Source: Acidobacteriota bacterium
GTDB lineage: Bacteria; Acidobacteriota; Terriglobia; Acidiferrales; UBA7541
Assembly: GCA_003153585.1 (NCBI GenBank)
Contig: PLZZ01000154.1
Coordinates: 10,965 to 21,494 of the forward strand
DNA length: 10,530 nucleotides
Reading direction: 5' to 3'
The notes under the pieces are model-generated. The model searched no databases. It saw only the letters and a program-made list of their open reading frames with translations, and was not told where the DNA came from. This document shows positions 1 through 7,082 of the stretch, piece after piece (positions within the stretch are counted from its first letter, which is position 1; the number at the start of each line of letters is the position of its first letter). The position numbers and the translations under genes were made by a program.

Positions 1-1068
1 GACATCCGGTTCGTAAATTTCCAGGTAATTGACACGGTGACCGGCGCTGTTCGGCTCCATCCCCCTATTGATGGTTTTTTTCAAGGCGAGCGGAGGGTCT
101 CCTTCCGCGCCCATGTTTCCGCTGTTGCGTTCGCAAGAGGTGCGCAACTGAAAACCGGTAATAATTCGCCCGTTGTAACTAATCACCAGAGGGACGCCGT
201 GAGGACCGCGCTCCTTCTCCGGATTTCCATCGAGATTGCTATTCTGAAGTGCAAATCGACGTCCCAAGATACTAATTCCCTCTTCGATAATCGCTTCCTT
301 GGTGGGCTTGCCCTCCTGCTCATCGCGTTTATGCCGGTCATTTACAATCAGGCCAAATCCCAGTGACAGCGAAACGTACTGGCTCGGAAAGTCGGCCGCA
401 TACACTCGCAGCACCTTCTTCCATGCGTCTATATATTTCTCCGGGGTATAACCGACACTGCGCCACTTCTGAACATCTTCTGGCGATTTAGGCAACGTGA
501 ACTCGGCAGATACCGATGTCGGTCCGGCAGCAGCGGCTATTCTGAAAGCAGGAGATTTTCCATACCTGGCGCTCAGTTGTTTCAGGAAAGCGAACCAATG
601 GGAGAGGTACACCTCGTCCCATGGCAGCGGAAGCGGTGCGAGGGTGCCTTTACCGGGGCCATATTGTAACGGAAACATTTCGGTCTTCGCGCCTTCCAGA
701 GCCCAAGCGGGAGAAAAAAAACCAGGGAAGATAAGGAGTTGAACCCATTTGTTCGATGATTCCGCAGCGGCGAAAAGTTGATCCAGCTTCAACCAATCCG
801 GTTTTCCCTGGACCGGCTCAAGGTCGCGCCAATGGATCTGCAAGGCGACGCCACTGATGTAGGGATTCTTCAGTGCAGCCAGATCCAATCGATCCTGTTG
901 AGGATTGTTCTCTATGACGACAACGAGTCCTTTTGGTGATGCGTCATCCGTGGATGCCCGGGACTGCCCTGGTTTTGCCGCTCCAGGGAATAGCAGCATA
1001 GCTCCAACCAAAACAATCACGACGTGAATAGCAGCTCTTGAGGATCTTGGGGCACGGTGTATCAACAT
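1..1068 (-). CDS. Secreted glycoside-hydrolase-like protein (TIM-barrel type), C-terminus cut by window edge
   Basis: The reading frame is open from an ATG at 1068-1066 to the window edge: 356 codons, no stop. A strong AGGAGG (1079-1074) lies 5 nt before the ATG and fixes the start. Residues 1-35 look like a signal peptide: Arg at 5, 8 and 11, a hydrophobic core at about 12-31, then a polar Ser/Asp-rich stretch, so the protein is probably exported. The rest reads like a (beta/alpha)8 glycosidase. A segment at about 72-90 has the pattern 'G-V-x-x-Q-x-x-W-x-x-L-E-P' with W80 and E84, typical of the second strand of GH5/GH42-like enzymes. Residues 175-190 resemble a fourth strand ending in SAEF, making E189 a candidate acid/base. 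Residues 347-353 (YLEIYEP) resemble the seventh strand, making E350 a candidate nucleophile. I recognise the fold style but not the exact family or substrate. The catalytic assignments are inference. The gene follows the tRNA-Arg gene by 28 nt and has no room for its own promoter there. Confidence 0.75.
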   Translation of the reverse strand, partial: MLIHRAPRSSRAAIHVVIVLVGAMLLFPGAAKPGQSRASTDDASPKGLVVVIENNPQQDRLDLAALKNPYISGVALQIHWRDLEPVQGKPDWLKLDQLFAAAESSNKWVQLLIFPGFFSPAWALEGAKTEMFPLQYGPGKGTLAPLPLPWDEVYLSHWFAFLKQLSARYGKSPAFRIAAAAGPTSVSAEFTLPKSPEDVQKWRSVGYTPEKYIDAWKKVLRVYAADFPSQYVSLSLGFGLIVNDRHKRDEQEGKPTKEAIIEEGISILGRRFALQNSNLDGNPEKERGPHGVPLVISYNGRIITGFQLRTSCERNSGNMGAEGDPPLALKKTINRGMEPNSAGHRVNYLEIYEPDV

Positions 1069-1096
1069 CGCTGCCTCCTCAGATCATTGGTAAGTG

Positions 1097-1173
1097 TGGC
1101 GCGCCCGGAGGGATTCGAACCCCCGACCCTCTGCTTAGAAGGCAGACGCTCTTTCCAACTGAGCTACGGGCGC
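1097..1173 (-). tRNA. tRNA-Arg (anticodon UCU), CCA end encoded
   Basis: A full cloverleaf reads on the minus strand. The acceptor arm GCGCCCG (1173-1167) pairs with CGGGCGC (1107-1101). A D-arm GCTC...GAGC follows. The anticodon stem TCTGC/GCAGA encloses loop CTTCTAA, so positions 34-36 are TCT and read AGA/AGG arginine codons. A 5-nt variable region comes next. The T-arm GGGGG-TTCGAAT-CCCTC has one G-U pair. The discriminator is G (position 1100), followed by a genomically encoded CCA (1099-1097). The 77 nt including CCA are normal for an elongator tRNA. I see no base that would break the fold. An extended -10 promoter lies just upstream. Confidence 0.97.
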
Positions 1174-1184
1174 ATCTTTTCCGT

Positions 1185-1193
1185 ATTGTAACA
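1185..1193 (-). promoter_or_regulatory. Extended -10 promoter of the tRNA-Arg gene
   Basis: On the minus strand TGTTACAAT fits the extended -10 pattern TGnTATAAT with one mismatch. It ends 11 nt before the mature tRNA 5' end, so transcription would start about 5 nt upstream of the tRNA, as usual for tRNA genes. The matching -35 (CTGAAG at a 17-bp spacing) is poor, as is common with an extended -10. This promoter probably also serves the secreted protein gene behind the tRNA. Confidence 0.5.
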
Positions 1194-1273
1194 TCTGCAC
1201 CGAATTGCTTCAGGGGTTCTTGATTCGCGGAGGGCATATAGTTTAGTGCTGCACGCCGTTCCAGAATTTCTGA

Positions 1274-2131
1274 TCAGGTTCCCAGCAGATTGATTTGCAG
1301 TTTCTCGTATCCGTGCTCGCGCGCCCACAGGTCCAGAGGTATCGTCGCCAGCTCATCCACAACGGGAACCGCCAGCCCCGTCTTCGTTAGATCGATGCTC
1401 TTGAGGTAGACATGGCACGTGTCGCAGACGTCCACGCGGACGTGCGCGATTTCCGGCGCCGAATAAAATGCCATTTGCGGTTCTCTCTCTTCTCCGCACG
1501 CTGGGCAATAAATCCTTCGAAAAGCCCATTCGTGCGCGCAGAGCATGCAAATCAGAGACTTTTTCCCACCGTCGCCTTCACTCCGCAATACGCCGACGAT
1601 CGGCTTGCCGCCGCAAAGCGGGCAGGTGGATGGAGTTCCATCTACGATCGCGATTTCGCGGTGATCGGCAAGATACTCGGCATAGGGTTGAAGAAATATC
1701 CATGCCAGCAAGCGATCGGAAAAATTTGCATCGTGCGAATCGCCAGCCTCCGCAAGCCCAGAGATGTCCGCGGCCGCGGGCAATTCCGGATCCCCATGCC
1801 AGAAATCTTCGATCGCCTGTTGCCATCCCGCCGGGCCCTTCTGCGCCAATTGAACGGCGGCCTGGGCAAGCGGCGCCGGTGCAATCTGCTGTATCACGGA
1901 TAGAAATGGGGAAAACCGCGGCAGGAGGAGGAAAAGATCCAATTCGTCTCGGAGAGGACGGTCAGCGGAAATCTTGGGCGAATCCGCCAGGGCTTTCTGA
2001 ATTTCCGCATAGAGGCTTTTCTGGAACGTCGCCACGCGCGCGTAAAAGCGCAGTCCTTCAGCGGCGAATGAATACGTTGAGCTTAATTCGGTGGCGCGGC
2101 GGATTCGGCGATCCCACTGCGCAGGAATCAT
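1274..2131 (-). CDS. fdhE: Formate dehydrogenase accessory protein FdhE
   Basis: The 285-residue protein is the FdhE family maturation factor. It acts in the cytoplasm on Tat-exported formate dehydrogenases and is needed for an active enzyme; in E. coli it binds the FDH catalytic subunit and iron. Its hallmark is visible in the C-terminal half: four CxxC pairs at Cys170/173, 195/198, 209/212 and 236/239, within contexts such as CPLCGG, CMLCAHEW, YCPACGE and CDTCHVY. The N-terminal half (about 1-150) is helical and less conserved. The length is close to the usual figure of about 300. The ATG overlaps the fdnI stop as ATGA (2131-2128), and no Shine-Dalgarno precedes it, so translation is likely coupled to fdnI. 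It is the last gene of the FDH operon. No clear terminator follows before the tRNA promoter. Confidence 0.93.
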   Translation of the reverse strand: MIPAQWDRRIRRATELSSTYSFAAEGLRFYARVATFQKSLYAEIQKALADSPKISADRPLRDELDLFLLLPRFSPFLSVIQQIAPAPLAQAAVQLAQKGPAGWQQAIEDFWHGDPELPAAADISGLAEAGDSHDANFSDRLLAWIFLQPYAEYLADHREIAIVDGTPSTCPLCGGKPIVGVLRSEGDGGKKSLICMLCAHEWAFRRIYCPACGEEREPQMAFYSAPEIAHVRVDVCDTCHVYLKSIDLTKTGLAVPVVDELATIPLDLWAREHGYEKLQINLLGT

Positions 2132-2811
2132 TGATTGGGACGGGATTTACCAGTGACCTGGTAATACCATTTGCGGTGAAACGTCCAGGCCCAGGCGCGC
2201 GTAACAGTTCCGTAAACCATGGACGCGAAACTTCCTTCTTCCAAGAGCGTGCTCATGTAAACGTGAATCAAGAATAGGCCGATGGTGATTAGCGCTACGC
2301 TAGCGTGAATCAGGATCGCCACATAGCGCAAAATGTGGAAACTCCACGGAACGGCTTCAACGTACCAGAGCACAAACCCGGAGAGAAGCAGAAGAATTGT
2401 GCTGCCCACCATGGCCCAAAAGTAGATTTTCTGTCCCCAGTTAAAGCGCCCGACGGGAGGGAGTTTGTCGTCCTCATTATTTATGTAGGCTTTGATGTTA
2501 TCCGCCCAGACGCGATCGTCGTGATCCATTTCCATATCGCCGCCCCATTGCACGAACATCAAGAACTGGGAAACGGTGAAGAACAAACCGAACCAAGGGT
2601 GCCAGAATCTCGCGGTTGGTCCGCCGCCGACAATCGCGGCCAGCCAGTAAAGGTAAGGTGTCCAGAAAGCGAGCCCGGTGATCAAACAGTAGGAATATGT
2701 TAGTGCGCCAAACCAATGGTTCACGCGTTCGACAAACGAATAACGCGGGATTAGTTCCTCGTCGAAATCCGTGGTCGTTCGAGGACGCCGTACCGTATCA
2801 GTGGTACTCAT
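2128..2811 (-). CDS. fdnI: Formate dehydrogenase-N gamma subunit, membrane diheme cytochrome b556
   Basis: This 227-residue integral membrane protein takes electrons from the beta subunit through two b hemes and reduces quinone. Four membrane segments can be seen at about residues 36-60, 70-90, 126-150 and 158-185. Histidines 32, 71, 169 and 183 sit at the spacing of the heme ligands in E. coli FdnI (18, 57, 155, 169), each offset by 14 residues. From family knowledge, 71/169 would bind heme bP and 32/183 heme bC. The same frame is open upstream to 2940, but that extension lies inside fdnH and is Arg-rich. The ATG at 2811 forms an ATGA overlap with the fdnH stop and gives the family length, so I chose it. 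No good Shine-Dalgarno is present, which fits coupled translation. Confidence 0.94.
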   Translation of the reverse strand: MSTTDTVRRPRTTTDFDEELIPRYSFVERVNHWFGALTYSYCLITGLAFWTPYLYWLAAIVGGGPTARFWHPWFGLFFTVSQFLMFVQWGGDMEMDHDDRVWADNIKAYINNEDDKLPPVGRFNWGQKIYFWAMVGSTILLLLSGFVLWYVEAVPWSFHILRYVAILIHASVALITIGLFLIHVYMSTLLEEGSFASMVYGTVTRAWAWTFHRKWYYQVTGKSRPNQ

Positions 2812-3698
2812 GAAGGCCCCCGATCTTCCGGCGGGATCGGTTCTTCTCTCTTCGGCCCGACTCGCAGGTAATGCAAGGCGAGGCCGACGATGCCGCCGAT
2901 CATGGCCAAATTCCCCAGCCATTTCAGCGGTTTTTTCCATAGCCAGACCGAATAGGGGATGTGCGGATCTTTTGGCAGCCCGCCGTACAATTCAGGATTC
3001 TTGGCATCGTGCAGGACGTAGATCACGTGTGTTCCGCCCACTCCGGCAGGATCGTACACTCCCGCGTCGGCGAACCCGGAGACGTCGCGAAGCTGTTCCG
3101 CACGAGATTCCGCAAGATCCTTCATGTCCGATTTCGTGCCGAAGTGCAGGCAGCCCGTGGGGCAGGCTTTAATGCAGGCCGGTTCGAGACCCACCGAGAC
3201 GCGATCGTTGCACAGCGTGCACTTGAAAACTTTGTGCGCCTCCGGGCTGAATTTTGGAATGTTGAAAGGGCACCCGGTGACGCAATAGCCGCAACCGATG
3301 CAATGCGCTTCCTGGAAATCCACGATGCCGTTGGCGTACTGCACGATGGCGCCGTCCGCCGGACATGCTTCCAGACAGCCCGGCTCTTCGCAGTGCATAC
3401 ACTGATCTTTGCGCATCAGAAGCATCATGCTGCCGTCGTCGCGCTCGTGCTCGTTGAATTTGATCAGGTTCCAGTAATTCCACGCCGTCTCCGGCATCGT
3501 CTGGTAGCTGTTGGCAAAAGTCGTTTGACTGAAGGTGTAACCGTTCCATTCCAGGCAGGCCACTTCGCAAGCTTTGCAACCGATACACGTGGTGGTGTCG
3601 ACGAGCTTGCAGACTTGGAATTCGCGGTTTAGCCCGGCGCCCGGCACCGTCCCGGCATGTCCCGAGATTTTGATTATTTCCGTTGACGCCTGGCTCAT
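2808..3698 (-). CDS. fdnH: Formate dehydrogenase-N beta subunit, four [4Fe-4S] ferredoxin-like protein
   Basis: This 296-residue subunit carries electrons from the catalytic subunit to the membrane cytochrome. Sixteen cysteines in four ferredoxin-type groups can be seen at 38/41/44/48, 100/103/108/112, 133/136/139/143 and 160/163/175/179, enough for four [4Fe-4S] clusters. A single hydrophobic helix at about 260-280 (WLGNLAMIGGIVGLALHYL) anchors it in the membrane. A short charged tail follows. The length matches E. coli FdnH (294). There is no signal peptide of its own; the family is exported as a complex using the Tat signal of the alpha subunit. AGGGAG (3709-3704) overlaps the fdnG stop codon and sits 5 nt before the ATG, so the two genes are nearly contiguous (9-nt gap). 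The downstream overlap with fdnI is 4 nt (ATGA). Confidence 0.96.
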   Translation of the reverse strand: MSQASTEIIKISGHAGTVPGAGLNREFQVCKLVDTTTCIGCKACEVACLEWNGYTFSQTTFANSYQTMPETAWNYWNLIKFNEHERDDGSMMLLMRKDQCMHCEEPGCLEACPADGAIVQYANGIVDFQEAHCIGCGYCVTGCPFNIPKFSPEAHKVFKCTLCNDRVSVGLEPACIKACPTGCLHFGTKSDMKDLAESRAEQLRDVSGFADAGVYDPAGVGGTHVIYVLHDAKNPELYGGLPKDPHIPYSVWLWKKPLKWLGNLAMIGGIVGLALHYLRVGPKREEPIPPEDRGPS

Positions 3699-3707
3699 CG
3701 TCGCTCC

Positions 3708-6700
3708 CTACGCCTTCTCGACTTTCACTAGGAACCCTTTGGATTCAGGGGTATGGGCATTGGGATCGGTCACGGCGGGCGTCAGCAAATTCGCCGGAGT
3801 CCGCGCGTTTCTTCCTTCATCCTCGTCGATGCCGCGGAAGCCCTGGTGAATCGGCAAACCTATCTGGTAAACCTTTTTCCCATCGATCATCATCGGCTTC
3901 AGCCGCCGCGTCACAAAAGCTTTTGCCGTGTAGGTTCCCCTCGCGCTGATCACATGGATCATGTCCGTCCCGCGAATTCCCTTTTCGTCTGCCAGTTCGA
4001 CCGGAATTTCCACAAACGGCTCCGGGATCAACTGGACATTCATCGGATTATTTTTCGTCCAGTAGTGATACTGCTCCGTCAACCGGTACGTCGTGCACAC
4101 GATGCTGTATTCTGCCGGGTCGCCAAATTTGTCGTACGGCGACTTGAATTTTTTCACCAGCGGATTATTCGATTGGTCCGGGTGCAGCAGGTTCTTGGTG
4201 GGGCTTTCGATCGGCTCGTAGTGCTCCGGAAACGGCCCGTCCGCCAGTACGCCGATGGGAGCGAAGAGGCGACCGACGCCTTCGGGATTCATAATGAATG
4301 GCCCCAAGTGATCCTTCGGATTGGAGTCGGGCTTGAAGTCCGGTACGTCGTTGCCCACCCATTTTCCCGCCGCTTCGTTCCACCAAATCTGCTTGCGATC
4401 CGGATCCCACGGCTTCCCCGCGGGATTGCAGGACGCACGGTTGTAAAGCACGCGCCGGTTGGCTGGCCACGACCACGCCCAGTTCGGAAAAACGCCCATT
4501 CCGGAGGGATCTTCCGTGCCTCTCCTCTGAATCTGCGATCCGGCTTCCGTCCACATGCCGGAATAAATCCAATTGCCGCACATCGTGGTGCCGTCGTCCT
4601 TCAGCCATGCGAATCCGGGCAATTGCTGACCCGCCTTAATCACTTGTTTCGTCACCGGGTCCGTCAGCTCAGCCAGGGCCCTTCCGTTGAGCTCCATCGC
4701 CACCTGAGTGAGTGGAGGGTGGGCGGCGTCCGCATAGGCCCAACTCAGATTCAGTATGGGGTCGGGAAATTGCCCGCCGTCTTTCTTGTAGAGGTCCCGA
4801 ACGCGCAGGAAAATCTGCGCAATGATGTCCTGGTCGAGGCGCGCTTGGCCCGGAGGCGGAACGGCGGCGTATTTCCAAGTCACCCAGCGCGCCGAATTCG
4901 TCATGCTGCCGTCTTTTTCCGCGAATCCTGCGCAGGGCAAGCGATAGACCGTGGTATTGATTTTCTTCTGTTCGTCGGTTGAGATTCCCGGAGCTCTCCA
5001 GAACTCGCTGGTCTCATCCGGATAAATTTCACCGACGACCAGCCAATCGGCCTTCTTTAGAGCATTGATGTTCTTGGTCGTGTCCGGGCCGATCATCACG
5101 CCGTTCATGCCGAAGGCCATCATGCCCTTGACCTTGCCGTTGTACATATCCTCCCAGATGTGCGTCCACGAATAATCGCGGTCAATCTTGGGCAGGTACT
5201 CGAAAGCAAACCCGTTCTCTTTCGTGGCGGCGTCGCCGTACATCGACTTCAGCAGGGACACGAAAAACTTCGGCGTGTTCTGGTAGTAGTTCATCGAATC
5301 CCACGGCGTTGGTTTCGACGCTGTCGGTGTTACTCGTTTCAGATAGGTAGGCAGGTCCACGTCGTCCGGAACGGGAGCTTTCAAGTATCCAGGCAAAGAA
5401 TCGTAAAGCCCCGCCATGTCCGTTGCGCCTTGAATATTTGAATGGCCGCGGAGCGCGTTCACACCGCCACCGGCTCTTCCCACGTTGCCCAACAGAAGTT
5501 GAATCATCGCGGCGGTTCGGATGATTTGCGTTCCGAAGGTATGCTGCGTCCAGCCGACAGCGTAGATGATCGTCGCGACTTTTTTCATGTCGCCGTCTTT
5601 CCGGACGGACGTAAACAGTTCAATAGCCTTCAGGTACTGTTCCTTGGGGATACCGGTGATGCGCTCGACGGCTTCCGGGGTGTACCGCGAATATTGCTGC
5701 TTCATCAGTTGAAAGACGCAGCGCGGATGCTGAAGGGTCAAATCGTATGCGACGTTCGGCGGCAGAACCGGAGGTGGCGCCGGCCCAGCGGGCTTCCCTG
5801 GCGCCGGTTCGGGAGCGTGACCCGAGGCAGCGCCCGCGGAAGATGCCGCCGCGGCGGCCGCGTGTGTCGGAGTCGCGGGAGCGTCCGTTTTGCCGCTGAA
5901 GTCTCCGCCCTCCTGATAATTCCAGGTGGTCTTGTCGTAAGTGCCCGACCCGGAGTTAAACCCGGAGTACAAGCCATCCTCGGGAAGTTTGAAACCTTCC
6001 TTAACGATGAACGCGGCATTCGTATAATTGACCAGATACTCCTTCGCGTACCGATTGTTCTCGATAGCGTAGCGAATCAGCCCGCCGAGGAATGCGATGT
6101 CAGTGCCGGCGCGAATCTGGACGAAGAGGTCGGCAGTAGCGGAGGTGCGGGTGAAGCGCGGATCTACGGAAATCAGCTTGGCGTTGCGGTTGCGCTTGGC
6201 CTCCATCGCCCACTTGAATCCGCAGGGATGGTTTTCGGCCGGATTGCCGCCCATGATCAACATCATGTCGGTGTTCTTGATGTCGATCCAGCCGTTCGTC
6301 ATCGCCCCGCGTCCAAACGTTGGTCCCAAACTTGAGACCGTGGGGCCGTGTCAAACACGGGCTTGGTTTTCTAAATACACCAAGCCCAGACTCCTCATTG
6401 CTTTCACTACCAAATAATTGAATTCGTTTGTATCCGTGCAGCCGCCGATGAAGGATATTCCTTCGCACCGATTCACGGTGCGGCCGTTCGCATCCTTTTC
6501 CACGAACGACGCGTCGCGGGTTTTCTTGGTCCATTGCGCAATCTCATTTAGCGCCGTGTCCCAGGAAATATCCTGCCAGTCGGTCGCACCAGGCCTTCGT
6601 ACTTGCGGCTTCGTCAGCCGCCGCGGATTGAGCATGTCCTGTTCTAGCGAAGAGCCCTTCGGGCACAGCGTCCCGCGGTTGGTAGGATGATCGGGGTCGC

Positions 6701-6932
6701 CTTCGACGTGGATCACTTGCGGCGTGACGTTCTTGGCCTTGTCGCCGATGGTGTAAATGAGAACGCCGCAGCCCACGGCGCAGTAAGGACACGTTGAGCG
6801 CGTTTCGGCAGCGCGTGCAATCTTTAACTCTTTGAGTTGGGCGTAGGCGGGCTTGAGGTCGAATCCAAAGATTGTGGCGGCAACACCGCCGACAGCCGCT
6901 ACCTTAAAGAAGTCTCTGCGGGACGTCTGCAT
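3708..6932 (-). CDS. fdnG: Formate dehydrogenase-N catalytic alpha subunit, selenoprotein (Sec encoded by in-frame TGA)
   Basis: Read through one TGA, this is a 1074-residue molybdenum/bis-MGD formate dehydrogenase that oxidises formate to CO2 in the periplasm. Residues 3-10 (TSRRDFFK) plus a hydrophobic stretch to Ala31 form a Tat signal peptide. Cys48, 51, 55 and 90 bind the N-terminal [4Fe-4S] cluster, and Lys92 in the CPKG motif is the expected electron relay. Residue 194 is the TGA codon, in the context NQARV-Sec-HGPT, as in E. coli FdnG (Sec196, His197). The molybdopterin domain continues with TFGRGAMTN and MGGNPAENHP. A C-terminal cofactor-binding domain starts near residue 942. Residues about 349-393 form an Ala/Pro-rich insertion absent from E. 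coli FdnG (1015 residues). The start is fixed by GGAGGT (6945-6940), 7 nt upstream. Automated annotation would likely split it into 6932-6351 and 6329-3708. Incorporating Sec needs SelA, SelB, SelD and tRNA-Sec, none of them in this window. Confidence 0.95.
5754..5888 (-). other. Low-complexity Ala/Pro-rich insertion in FdnG
   Basis: About 45 codons (residues ~349-393) are dominated by Ala, Pro, Ser and Gly, including a run of six Ala and a PAPPP motif. They fall between the segment ending WNYQEGG and the conserved HPRCVFQLMK. In E. coli FdnG the two flanks are joined by a short linker. The DNA here is more GC-rich than its surroundings. The frame stays open across it, so it is a real insertion and not a frame error. 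It should be a flexible loop; its role is unknown. Confidence 0.8.
6322..6339 (-). promoter_or_regulatory. Bacterial SECIS-like hairpin for fdnG
   Basis: On the minus strand GGTCTCAAGTTTGGGACC folds into a 6-bp stem, GGTCTC with GGGACC (one U-G pair), and a 6-nt loop AAGTTT. The loop lies 17-22 nt after the TGA. Bacterial SECIS elements sit just downstream of the UGA inside the coding frame and carry a GU in or next to the apical loop for SelB binding. Here a GT is at loop positions 3-4. The loop differs from the AGGUCU loop of E. coli fdhF, so the SelB partner may have a somewhat different preference. The stem is seen; the function is inferred. Confidence 0.75.
6351..6353 (-). other. In-frame TGA selenocysteine codon of fdnG (residue 194)
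   Basis: The frame upstream ends ...NQARV and the frame downstream of the TGA continues HGPTVSSLGPTFGRGAMTN without any shift, matching the active-site loop of Sec-containing FDH-N enzymes. The homology on both sides in the same frame argues against a frameshift or true termination. A SECIS-like hairpin begins 11 nt after the TGA. In this family the residue coordinates the molybdenum. Confidence 0.95.
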
Positions 6933-6939
6933 CGAAGGG

Positions 6940-6945
6940 ACCTCC
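6940..6945 (-). promoter_or_regulatory. Ribosome binding site of fdnG
   Basis: GGAGGT on the minus strand, 7 nt before the ATG at 6932. It fixes the start that includes the full Tat signal peptide. Confidence 0.85.
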
Positions 6946-6974
6946 GCATCCTTTCAAGAATCGGCGACCCCTAT

Positions 6975-7003
6975 TTCTTAGACCTCGATGGGTCATTTGT
7001 CAA
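6975..7003 (-). promoter_or_regulatory. Candidate sigma70-type promoter of the fdn operon
   Basis: Minus strand: a perfect -35 TTGACA (7003-6998), a 17-bp spacer, and a weak -10 TAAGAA (6980-6975, 3 of 6 matches). The start point would be near 6968, leaving a leader of about 35 nt before the fdnG ATG. The strong -35 with a poor -10 would suit an activator-dependent promoter. I see no FNR-type TTGAT-N4-ATCAA site and no sigma54 -24/-12 element in the 150-bp gap. Confidence 0.45.
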
Positions 7004-7082
7004 GGTGCACGAAAGGGAAAATGAGAATTTGGGTATCTCTGAATACCGAACCTTTTCATACTCGGGAAGCGAGCTTTGTCGT

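Noticed and set aside
37..742. Plus-strand open frames at 37-366 and 497-742.
   Set aside because: They are shadows of the longer minus-strand frame (1-1068), which has a signal peptide, a strong ribosome binding site and protein-like composition.
1038..1223. Plus-strand 61-codon open frame containing GGIRTPDPLLRRQTLFPTELRA.
   Set aside because: This is the well-known spurious translation of the complement of a tRNA gene; it overlaps the tRNA-Arg completely.
2812..2940. Upstream extension of fdnI to an ATG at 2940.
   Set aside because: It lies inside fdnH, is Arg-rich, adds no family homology and would lengthen the protein beyond FdnI; the ATGA overlap start gives the expected heme His positions.
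3753..4982. Plus-strand 409-codon open frame, and a similar one at 5442-6335.
   Set aside because: Both are antisense to fdnG, rich in Arg/His/Val with no recognisable motif; fdnG has clear homology on the other strand.
6351..6353. fdnG read as a broken gene or two separate genes because of the TGA.
   Set aside because: Both sides stay in one frame, the TGA is at the known Sec position, a SECIS-like hairpin follows, and the piece starting at 6329 has no ribosome binding site.
7029..7050. Imperfect hairpin (GGTAT/ATACC with flanking TT/AA) after glk as a terminator.
   Set aside because: The stem is only 5 bp plus a mismatch, and no T-run follows directly on the minus strand.
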